Source: Zoogloeaceae bacterium (GTDB taxonomy: Bacteria > Pseudomonadota > Gammaproteobacteria > Burkholderiales > Rhodocyclaceae). From it: a stretch of DNA of 11,437 bases. A program made the translations under genes and the position numbers. This document shows, one piece after another, positions 1 to 6,426 of the stretch. The DNA lies in NCBI GenBank assembly GCA_031259605.1, contig JAIRLE010000209.1, forward strand, positions 1 through 11,437. Direction: 5' to 3'. Within the stretch, counting starts at the first letter, position 1. Each line of letters starts with the position of its first letter. The notes beneath the pieces are model-generated. The model was not told the origin of the DNA and made no database searches. It saw only the letters and a program-made list of their open reading frames with translations.

Positions 1-317
1 ATCTTGGTCAGCCGGGCAAGGCGCGCCTTGTCATATTTGTCGGCAAGATTCCCGGCTGTGGCGGAAAACAGGAAAAACGGCAGGATGAACAACGCCTGCG
101 CAAGATTGATCAGCACTTCCGTTTGCAGATTCGACCACTTCACCGCATGAAAGGTAAACAGCACCGTCAACGTGCTTTTAAAAATGTTGTCATTGAACGT
201 GCCGCAGGACTGGGTGACGAACAGGGGGCCGAAGCGGCGCGCGCGCAGCAGGCTGAACTGGGATTGCCAGCGCCGGCCTCCCGCTTGTGTGGCGTTGGCG
301 TCGCCGGGCGGCTTCAT
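1..317 (-). CDS. lplT: MFS transporter, LplT-like lysophospholipid flippase (partial, N-terminal part only)
   Basis: The first 105 codons of a membrane transporter; the rest lies beyond the left edge. After a polar N-terminus of about 27 residues, the motif RRFGPLFVTQ (28-36) leads into GTFNDNIFK (39-47), the first helix signature of the MFS branch that pairs with Aas, either as separate LplT or fused in front of the acyltransferase. A second hydrophobic stretch (about 70-87) is followed by GNLADKYDKARL (89-100), matching the MFS loop 2-3 motif. Known LplT proteins move lysophospholipids across the inner membrane to Aas for re-acylation. The start codon overlaps the stop of the upstream amidohydrolase (ATGA), so translation is probably coupled; no clear Shine-Dalgarno is seen. 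The family usually has TQFLGAFNDN, while this copy has TQSCGTFNDN. The assignment to LplT function rests on the N-terminal motif and on aas in the same operon. Confidence 0.82.
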   Translation of the reverse strand, partial: MKPPGDANATQAGGRRWQSQFSLLRARRFGPLFVTQSCGTFNDNIFKSTLTVLFTFHAVKWSNLQTEVLINLAQALFILPFFLFSATAGNLADKYDKARLARLTK

Positions 318-1513
318 CCGCTTTTGCCCGCGAAAAAGGAACGGGTGGCAAACACTTGCGGCAAAAAGTGGTCGCCTTGCCAGTCCAGGTTGCGTTTGAC
401 GGCGAGATCGAAATACAGGGGATTGTATTCGCGCAGGATTTTCAGATCCGGCACGGCCTCCCTGGGCAGCAATCCGGCGCGCGCCAGGGCGTCGGGGGAG
501 ACGATGGGCAGGATGCCGGGCAGCGGATAGTCGGAACCGTTCAAAAGCCGCGCGTGCCAGTCCTTTCTTTGCAGCAGGGTCTTGATGATTTCCGGCTTGC
601 GATTCCTGAGCGTAATGGCGGAAATGTCGCCAAACAGCCGTCCATTCCACGCCGGTTCCTCCATGAGACGGGCGAACAGATGGAAGCTGGATTTCCGGGT
701 TCGTCCGCCGTGGTCAAGGTCGGCGTCATCGCCGGAACTGGCGCAATGCGCGACCACCATGCGCGCGCCGGTCTCCAGCGCCGGACGCAGCAACAGCGGA
801 TTGCCGTAGTGCAGTTTGTCGTTATGCACCGCCTGTTCCTTGCCGCAATGAATGATGAGCGGCAAATCCAGGCGGGCGAGGGCGGCGTAAAAGGCGGCGC
901 AGCGCGTGTCCGCCGGATCGATGTTCTGAGCGGCGGGCAGCCACTTCACCGCGCGCGCGCCTTTTGCGGCGGCCTCTTCCAGCCGGTCGACGGCGTCTGG
1001 ACGATAGGGGTGGATGGAGGCCGCCCACTCGAAAAACTGCGGATATGTTTTTGCCAGCTTGCAGGCGTAGGCGTCCGGCACATGGAAGGTGCTGGCTTCC
1101 GGCTGCGGCTGGCCGGAATCGTCATGGAAATGATCGAAGGCCAGCAGCAACAGTTTGACGCCAGAGGGCATGTCCGCCATCTGCCCAAGCAGACGTTGCA
1201 CGTAATTTTCATCCACCGGCCCGGAAAAATCTTCCAGGCAGGCGGCGTTGATGTAGGAAAGATATTGCGCGTACAGTATCGGATGCCGGGGACTGGAAAG
1301 CCTGGAGGCGACCTGTATGCCGCTGTCCGCGCCATCGCCCAGACCCGCCAGGTGCGCGTGACAATCCCATACCGTTTGCGGCTCCAGTCCCTGCCAGACG
1401 CAAGTCAGCCAGGGACTGGCCTTCACCGCCTCCGGCAGCCCCGCGCGGCAATGACCGGCGAGGCCGAGCATCCGGGCAAGGCGGCGGATGAGATGGAGCA
1501 GGGCGGGGCGCAT
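314..1513 (-). CDS. Amidohydrolase family (PF04909-type) metal-dependent hydrolase
   Basis: A 399-residue TIM-barrel amidohydrolase. The expected metal ligands can be read: WDCHAH (H52, H54 as HxH on strand 1), a lysine in the strand 4 region (AVKWLP, K190), LIIHCG (H222), VVAHCAS (H256) and LNGSDYP (D328). This order fits the amidohydrolase-2 branch, whose members include decarboxylases, lactonases and hydrolases; the substrate cannot be read from sequence. The first 20 residues (MRPALLHLIRRLARMLGLAG) look like an amphipathic helix without a cleavage site, so membrane association is possible. The gene starts directly after the aas TAG with no spacer, and its ribosome site GGAGG (1525-1529) lies inside the aas end. 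Its stop overlaps the transporter start. It therefore sits in the middle of a lysophospholipid-recycling operon, which suggests a lipid-related or envelope substrate, but that is inference from context only. Confidence 0.85.
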   Translation of the reverse strand: MRPALLHLIRRLARMLGLAGHCRAGLPEAVKASPWLTCVWQGLEPQTVWDCHAHLAGLGDGADSGIQVASRLSSPRHPILYAQYLSYINAACLEDFSGPVDENYVQRLLGQMADMPSGVKLLLLAFDHFHDDSGQPQPEASTFHVPDAYACKLAKTYPQFFEWAASIHPYRPDAVDRLEEAAAKGARAVKWLPAAQNIDPADTRCAAFYAALARLDLPLIIHCGKEQAVHNDKLHYGNPLLLRPALETGARMVVAHCASSGDDADLDHGGRTRKSSFHLFARLMEEPAWNGRLFGDISAITLRNRKPEIIKTLLQRKDWHARLLNGSDYPLPGILPIVSPDALARAGLLPREAVPDLKILREYNPLYFDLAVKRNLDWQGDHFLPQVFATRSFFAGKSG

Positions 1514-3676
1514 CTACTGCATTTCCTCCGCCATGCGTTTCAGTTGCACGTAATCCACCTTGCCCGTGCCCAGGAGCGGCAGGACGGGCAGGCAAACGAT
1601 GCTTTTGGGCACGCTCAGTTCCGGCATTCCCAGGGCGCGGGCACTGGCCTGCAAATCGGCGCGTTTGAGTTTTGGGTCGGTGGTAAAGAGAATCAGGCGT
1701 TCGCCCTTGCTTTCGTCCGGGCAGGAACTGGCGGCATGGAGGCCATCCCGCGAGGCGGCCAGCGCCAGTTTTTCCACGGCTTCCAGATTGACCATTTCGC
1801 CCGCCACCTTGGCAAAGCGCTTGACCCGGCCAAGGATACGCACGAAACCATCGGCGTCGATATCCACCACGTCGCCGGTTTCATACCAGCCGACGCCGAA
1901 TTCCGAAGCCGTCGGCAGCAGCACACCCGGCTGATCCGCCTTCAGGCAGCCATTCATTACGTTGGGGCCGCGCACATGCAGGATGCCGCCGCGCTCGATG
2001 CCGGGCACGGTTTGCAGACGATATTCCAGTCCCGGCAGCAATTGTCCGACCGTGCCGCTCCTGAAAGCCATCGGCGTATTTACCGCCAGCACCGGCGCGG
2101 TTTCCGTCGCGCCATAGCCTTCGAGAATGCGCAGGCCGAATTTCTCGAACCAGAGGTCGCGCACCGCTTCCGACAGCTTTTCCGCGCCGGCGACCACGTA
2201 GCGCAGCCGGTAGAAATCGTAAGGATGCGCGAAGCGAGCATAATTGCCCAGGAAGGCGCTGGTGCCGAACAGTACCGTGCAGCCCCGATCGTAGGCGAGT
2301 TCGGGAATCACCCGGTAATGCAGCGGCGAAGGATAAAGAAACAGACTCGCGCCGGACAACAGCGGCAGCAGCGTCCCCGCCGTCAGGCCAAAGGCGTGGA
2401 AGACCGGCAGCACGTTCAGTACCCGATCCTCGATGGAAAAATCGATGATGGCGCGGATCTGGGCGATATTGGCAAGCACCGCCCGGTGCGGCAGCACCAC
2501 ACCCTTGGGCCTGCCCTCCGAACCGGAAGTGAACAACACCACCGCGGCATCCTCCGGCGAGGCGGGAATTTCCACGCGCCGGGGAAACCACAAGGCATAA
2601 GAGAGCAGCCAGAGCTTGTCGGAAAATGTCGCTTGCGCGCGCAGGTCTTCCAGATGGACGATGCGCTCGACGCCTTGCAGGGCGGAAATTTTGGCTTCGA
2701 GCTTCGCCTGTTCGACAAAGGCGCGGGAGGTGATGAGGGTACGGATTTCAGCGGCGTCGCAAGCGGCCTGCATTCCGTCCGTGCCCGCCGTGTAATTCAG
2801 CATGGCGGGAATGCGTTTCAGGGCGCAAAGTCCCATGAAGAGCGCGACGGTCGGCGTCATGTTGGGCAACAGCAACCCGACCCGTTCGCCGGGCTGGGTC
2901 AGGCGTCCGGCCAGACGCCCCAGCATCAGGCTCATTTTCAGCACGTCCTGGTAGCTGTATTCAATCTGTTTGATGTCCTCCATGACCCGGCGCGATCGGC
3001 CATGCAGCCGGATCGCGTCGCACAGGCTGCCATAGAGCGTCTGGTTGTACTGCGCCGCGCAACTCATTTTCTGCATCAGTTTGCGCATTTCCTCTCCTGC
3101 CTTGCGCCGCCGCAGTTTGGCGGTGGGCGCTTCCGGCATGGGCAAGGCGGTGAGCGGCAGCACGTTCAGGGTGATGCGTGGGAAAAAGCGGCGCGGCTGG
3201 CGATTCAGCCGGGAAAAATAACTGCGCGCCGGGCCGTCCAGGCGCACCGGCAGGATGTGCGCCCCGGTCTTTGCCGCCACGAAGGCCGGACCTTCGTACA
3301 CCTTCATCATGCTGCCGGTCGTCGTCAGCCGTCCTTCCGGAAAAATCACCACCGGCCGCCCGGATTCCAGGACGCGCAGCACTTTCTTCATGGTCATGGG
3401 ATTGGCGGTATCGACCGTCAGGTAATCGGAAAGCCACAAGATAACGCGAAACAGCAGATATTTCCTCGCCCCGCTATACACCACGAACATCGGACGCTCA
3501 ACCGGCAGAAAAAGGCCAAGCAACACGCCATCGAGCAAGGACTGATGATTGGCAATGATCAGCAAGGGGCGCACCGACAAATCATTGGGCGGCGCGTCTT
3601 CCAGCACGTTTTTTATGCGTACGCGAAAGAGAATGCGGCAAAGAATGCGCAATAACGCGCACAACAGATTTTTCAT
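1514..3676 (-). CDS. aas: Bifunctional 2-acylglycerophosphoethanolamine acyltransferase / acyl-ACP synthetase
   Basis: 720 residues, against 719 in E. coli Aas, and readily alignable along its length. Residues about 1-200 are a PlsC/LPLAT acyltransferase with the NHxxxxD box (NHQSLLD, H44, D49) and FPEGR (112-116). Residues about 230-720 are an AMP-binding ligase with the P-loop LFTSGSEGRPKG (about 381-392), YPSPLHYR, YGATET (about 521-526), YETGD (about 598-602), GRVKRFAKVAGEMV and a C-terminal GTGK lysine near 706. The known protein activates fatty acids onto bound ACP using ATP and transfers the acyl group to position 1 of 2-acyl-lysophospholipids at the inner membrane. All key residues are present. 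It is the first gene of a three-gene operon with an amidohydrolase and an LplT-like transporter. Translation starts at MKNLLC: GGAG lies 11 bases upstream, within a 32-base leader repeated before yciB. Confidence 0.96.
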   Translation of the reverse strand: MKNLLCALLRILCRILFRVRIKNVLEDAPPNDLSVRPLLIIANHQSLLDGVLLGLFLPVERPMFVVYSGARKYLLFRVILWLSDYLTVDTANPMTMKKVLRVLESGRPVVIFPEGRLTTTGSMMKVYEGPAFVAAKTGAHILPVRLDGPARSYFSRLNRQPRRFFPRITLNVLPLTALPMPEAPTAKLRRRKAGEEMRKLMQKMSCAAQYNQTLYGSLCDAIRLHGRSRRVMEDIKQIEYSYQDVLKMSLMLGRLAGRLTQPGERVGLLLPNMTPTVALFMGLCALKRIPAMLNYTAGTDGMQAACDAAEIRTLITSRAFVEQAKLEAKISALQGVERIVHLEDLRAQATFSDKLWLLSYALWFPRRVEIPASPEDAAVVLFTSGSEGRPKGVVLPHRAVLANIAQIRAIIDFSIEDRVLNVLPVFHAFGLTAGTLLPLLSGASLFLYPSPLHYRVIPELAYDRGCTVLFGTSAFLGNYARFAHPYDFYRLRYVVAGAEKLSEAVRDLWFEKFGLRILEGYGATETAPVLAVNTPMAFRSGTVGQLLPGLEYRLQTVPGIERGGILHVRGPNVMNGCLKADQPGVLLPTASEFGVGWYETGDVVDIDADGFVRILGRVKRFAKVAGEMVNLEAVEKLALAASRDGLHAASSCPDESKGERLILFTTDPKLKRADLQASARALGMPELSVPKSIVCLPVLPLLGTGKVDYVQLKRMAEEMQ

Positions 3677-3702
3677 CGTAAAACGAACTCCGGTTTGAAA
3701 CC
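3671..3702 (-). repeat. Leader repeat copy 1, covering the aas ribosome binding site and start codon
   Basis: 32 bases identical to 9790-9821. On the minus strand it reads from GGTTTCAAACCGGAG through TTCGTTTTACG to ATGAAA. It contains the small palindrome GGTTT-C-AAACC, the Shine-Dalgarno GGAG, an 11-base spacer and the ATG of aas. The copy at 9790-9821 does the same job for yciB, although the two proteins are unrelated. The match stops after the first codons, so the repeat is a leader module and not a gene duplication. Confidence 0.9.
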
Positions 3703-3704
3703 TC

Positions 3705-3728
3705 GCCCTTCAGGGCTGTCGCCAATTT
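3705..3728 (-). repeat. Palindromic leader module, copy 1 (GCCCT-NN-AGGGC core)
   Basis: On the minus strand AAATTGGCGACAGCCCTG followed by AAGGGC. It matches 10227-10250 (plus strand) at 21 of 24 positions and shares the CGACAGCCCT..AGGGC core with 9923-9944. It lies between the aas promoter and the aas leader repeat, directly next to a second palindrome at 3727-3743 (TTTTGCCG-G-CGGCAAAA), of which a shorter relative (TTTTGC-TC-GCAAAA) lies at 9950-9963. Confidence 0.7.
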
Positions 3729-3757
3729 TTGCCGGCGGCAAAATGCAAGAGCCGTCC

Positions 3758-3786
3758 AATATATGTTTTGGGCGATGAACGGTCAA
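3758..3786 (-). promoter_or_regulatory. Probable sigma70 promoter of the aas operon
   Basis: On the minus strand TTGACC (3786-3781) and TATATT (3763-3758) are separated by exactly 17 bases, each matching 5 of 6 consensus positions. Transcription would begin near 3751, giving a leader of about 75 bases that carries the palindromes at 3727-3743 and 3705-3716 before the aas start. Confidence 0.6.
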
Positions 3787-4001
3787 TATCAGAGATCCAT
3801 ACCCAGAGCAATCGCGCCATCTTTCCCTGATTTCAGGCACGGTCATGCGGGCTTGAGGTTTTTGCCGCGCATGGAACACTCCCTCTCTCGGCCCCTGTCG
3901 GGACACGCTCTCCCGCCAAGCGGGCGAGGGGGAAAGCCCGCGTCGGCGCTTGGCCCGCGGACTATGCTTCTGATTCCTGATTCCCGTCTTGCGCAAGACG
4001 C

Positions 4002-4030
4002 TTGCGATTCCCCGCCGCACCGCTTACGAT
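4002..4030 (+). promoter_or_regulatory. Probable sigma70 promoter of parE
   Basis: TTGCGA (4002-4007) and TACGAT (4025-4030) are spaced by 17 bases, each with 4 of 6 consensus matches. The predicted start of transcription near 4037 gives a leader of about 29 bases. It is moderate by sequence alone but placed correctly. Confidence 0.4.
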
Positions 4031-4065
4031 CCGCCGCCTTCCGACAAGCGGATTCCCGACAACCG

Positions 4066-6015
4066 ATGAATTACACCGCCCATTCCATTGCCGTCCTCAA
4101 GGGGTTGGACCCCGTGCGTCATCTTCCGGGCATGTATACCCGCACGGACTCGCCCCTGCACATTGTCCAGGAAATGATCGACAACGCTGCCGACGAAGCC
4201 CTGGCGGGTCATTGCAGGCGCATTCAAGTGACGCTTCACGCCGATCGGTCGGTATCGGTGCAGGATGACGGTCGCGGCATTCCGCTGGAGATTCATCCGG
4301 AAGAAGGCGTTCCTACCGTGGAAGTGGTGTTTACCCATTTGCACGCGGGCGGAAAATTCAACAAGAATGACGGCGATTCGGCCTATCGCTTTTCTGGCGG
4401 GTTGCATGGCGTGGGTGTTTCCGTCACTAACGCGCTTTCTTCGCGCCTTGAGGTGGAAGTCATTCGTGACGGCGCGCGTCACCGGATTGTCTTTTCCGGC
4501 GGAAAGGTCGTCGAGCCGCTGACGCAAACAGGTGAAGCGCCGAAACGGCAAAGCGGCACACGGGCGCGCGCCTGGCCGGACGCGCAGTTCTTTGATACGC
4601 CGCAGGTTTCCCCCGTCGAATTGGAGCGCCTGCTGCGCAGCAAGGCGGTGCTGCTGCCGGGGCTGGAAGTCGGTTTTGCCATCGAAGGCGGCGAAACGCG
4701 CGTCTGGCGCTTCGATCAGGGGATGCAACAATACCTTTCTGAGCAAATTCAGGACGAACTGGTCGCGCCCATGTTCGTCAGCGAAAAATACGCCGCCGCG
4801 CATGATGAAAACTTTCCCCAGGGCGCGGGCGCGGCCTGCGCGCTGTGCTGGACGGCGGAAGGCGCGCTGGCGCGCGAATCCTACGTCAACCTCATCCCCA
4901 CACCGGCGGGCGGCACGCATGAGGCGGGGCTGCGGCAAGCGGCTTTCGAGGCGGTCAAGAATTTCTGCGAGCACCATGCGCTGATTCCAAAAGGCGTCAA
5001 ACTTGCCGCCGAGGATGTGTTTTCGCGCATGAGTTTCGTGCTCTCCGCGAAAGTACTCGATCCTTCCTTTCAGGGACAGACCAAGGAGCGACTCAATTCG
5101 CGCGACGCCATGCCGCTGGTCGTCCGCATGTTGCGCGATCCGCTGGAACTCTGGCTGACCGGACATCCTGAGGCGGCGAAAAAAGTGGCCGAACTCGCCA
5201 TTCGCGCCGCCCAGGCACGCAACCGCGCCGGACAGAAAGTGGAAAAGCGAAAGCAATCCGGTGTCGCCATCCTTCCCGGCAAGCTCTCCGACTGTCAGTC
5301 CGAAGACATCCGCCGCAACGAAATTTTCCTGGTCGAAGGCGATTCGGCGGGCGGTTCCGCCAAATCCGGGCGTGACAAGGAATTCCAGGCTATCCTGCCT
5401 TTACGCGGCAAGGTGCTGAATACTTGGGAAATCGAACCCGGCAGTCTCTACGCCAACCGGGAAATCCACGACATCGCCGTGGCGCTGGGCATAGACCCGC
5501 ATCCGTCCACAGCCAATGACAAAGTGCTCGCCAATCTGCGCTACGGCAAGGTGGTGATCATGACCGATGCCGATGTGGATGGCTCGCACATCCGCGTCCT
5601 GCTGTGCACCCTGTTTTATCGCCATTTTCCTCGTCTGGTGGAACAGGGGCACCTGTATTTCGCTCAGCCGCCGCTCTATCGGCTGGACGTGCCGGGGCAG
5701 GGCAAGGGTCGTCCGCCGCGCAAGGTCTACGCGCTGGACGAAAACGAACGCGAAGCGGAGCTGGATAAACTGCGCCGGGAAAAAATCAGGACGGAAAACG
5801 TTGCCATCTCCCGCTTCAAGGGACTGGGCGAAATGAATCCAGAACAACTCTGGGAAACGACCATGTGTCCCGATACCCGCCGCCTGATGCGTGTGCGTCT
5901 GCCGCCCCAGGAAGAAGCCGGGCCGGTAATGAACATGCTCATGGCCAGGAGCGAATCGACAGGTCGTCGCGTCTGGATGGAAAAAAACGGCGCGCTGGTC
6001 GGCGCGGAAGAATAG
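4066..6015 (+). CDS. parE: DNA topoisomerase IV subunit B
   Basis: 649 residues, close to E. coli ParE (630). The GHKL ATPase domain comes first: PGMYTR, QEMIDNAADEALAG (E36 catalytic base, N40 for Mg), DDGRGIP (67-73) and GGLHGVG (111-117). A transducer domain follows (about 215-390, with QTKERL near 342). The TOPRIM domain has VEGDSAGGSAK with E424 and DADVDG with D501/D503/D505, and the C-terminal RFKGLGEMNPEQLWETT closes the protein. ParE type is chosen over GyrB because the protein is short, lacks a GyrB insertion, and resembles ParE at the N-terminus (SIAVLKGLDPVR) and in AGGKF. ParE supplies ATP hydrolysis to the ParC2ParE2 decatenase that separates daughter chromosomes. The frame is open further upstream, but MNYTAH aligns with the family N-terminus, so this start is chosen although its Shine-Dalgarno is weak. 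No parC follows; the next gene is a diguanylate cyclase. Confidence 0.94.
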   Translation: MNYTAHSIAVLKGLDPVRHLPGMYTRTDSPLHIVQEMIDNAADEALAGHCRRIQVTLHADRSVSVQDDGRGIPLEIHPEEGVPTVEVVFTHLHAGGKFNKNDGDSAYRFSGGLHGVGVSVTNALSSRLEVEVIRDGARHRIVFSGGKVVEPLTQTGEAPKRQSGTRARAWPDAQFFDTPQVSPVELERLLRSKAVLLPGLEVGFAIEGGETRVWRFDQGMQQYLSEQIQDELVAPMFVSEKYAAAHDENFPQGAGAACALCWTAEGALARESYVNLIPTPAGGTHEAGLRQAAFEAVKNFCEHHALIPKGVKLAAEDVFSRMSFVLSAKVLDPSFQGQTKERLNSRDAMPLVVRMLRDPLELWLTGHPEAAKKVAELAIRAAQARNRAGQKVEKRKQSGVAILPGKLSDCQSEDIRRNEIFLVEGDSAGGSAKSGRDKEFQAILPLRGKVLNTWEIEPGSLYANREIHDIAVALGIDPHPSTANDKVLANLRYGKVVIMTDADVDGSHIRVLLCTLFYRHFPRLVEQGHLYFAQPPLYRLDVPGQGKGRPPRKVYALDENEREAELDKLRREKIRTENVAISRFKGLGEMNPEQLWETTMCPDTRRLMRVRLPPQEEAGPVMNMLMARSESTGRRVWMEKNGALVGAEE

Positions 6016-6426
6016 CCTTTCGCAAAGCAATCGGCAGCGGGAATGGATGCGCGTCCCGCCATCTTGTGGGTCACACGCAAAAAAAACGCCGAACGGCTTG
6101 AACCATTCAGCGATATAAAACCCCTCTGTTGGGGTTGGGGGTTGGGGTGCGGGTCGGAGGGTTGGTCCTGCGTTTCCTTTGGGGCATTATGAACAGTTCG
6201 GACTGTAACGGCTAATTGCTTTTTTGCATCCCTATGATAGTCAAAGGCTATGATGCCATGCAAGACGCGGACACGACATGGCGGAGATGCGGTAAGGCAC
6301 TGTCCCTGCCGCGCAATCTTGTTTTCATCGCTGTCCATGAATGATATATTCATCCTGCTGTTTCTTCTGGCGCCACATCATGATGCGGCATGCGACTTTT
6401 TCAAAATTTCCAGGTTATCTTCTATC
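6016..6426. other. Intergenic region between parE and the diguanylate cyclase gene
   Basis: 411 bases with no credible gene. Seen here: a 6-bp inverted repeat GCGGGA/TCCCGC (6037-6059) without a T-tract, so at best a weak parE end signal; an 8-A run (6079-6086); an AACCCC/GGGGTT hairpin (6119-6136) running into a G-quadruplex-type stretch (6131-6161); a small hairpin ACAGT-TCGG-ACTGT followed at a distance by TTTTTT (near 6192-6225); and a candidate promoter (6322-6350). Confidence 0.6.
6322..6350 (+). promoter_or_regulatory. Candidate promoter of the diguanylate cyclase gene
   Basis: TTTTCA (6322-6327) and TATATT (6345-6350) with a 17-base spacer; 4 and 5 of 6 consensus matches. It would give a leader of about 70 bases before the chosen start at 6427. 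If this promoter is right, the longer open frame beginning further upstream is not translated. Confidence 0.35.

Larger units (their letters stand above)
3677..4065. other. Intergenic region between divergent aas and parE
   Basis: 389 bases without a credible gene. From left to right it holds the aas leader repeat and palindromes, the aas promoter (3758-3786), a GC-rich stretch with short inverted repeats (about 3876-3960, for example CCCGC-CAA-GCGGG at 3913-3925), and the probable parE promoter (4002-4030). Open frames in both directions across it have low-complexity, Arg/Pro/Ser-rich translations typical of noncoding sequence. Confidence 0.7.

Noticed and set aside
3541..3560. CTGATGA resembling a hammerhead ribozyme core
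   Set aside because: It lies antisense within the conserved acyltransferase coding region of aas and has no GAAA partner stem nearby.
287..3655. A plus-strand frame of 1122 codons without a stop
   Set aside because: It lies antisense to aas and the amidohydrolase, which have full family motifs. Its translation is rich in His, Gln, Arg and Gly with no recognisable domain, as expected from the reverse strand of GC-rich codons.
3763..4065. An in-frame N-terminal extension of ParE
   Set aside because: The 101 extra codons translate to low-complexity Arg/Pro/Ser sequence, cross the probable promoter, and the ParE family begins at the residue chosen.
4024..5256. A minus-strand frame of 410 codons
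   Set aside because: It is antisense to the conserved ATPase half of parE and has no domain of its own.
6037..6059. GCGGGA/TCCCGC inverted repeat as the parE terminator
   Set aside because: It has an 11-base loop and no T-tract, so it does not fit a Rho-independent terminator.
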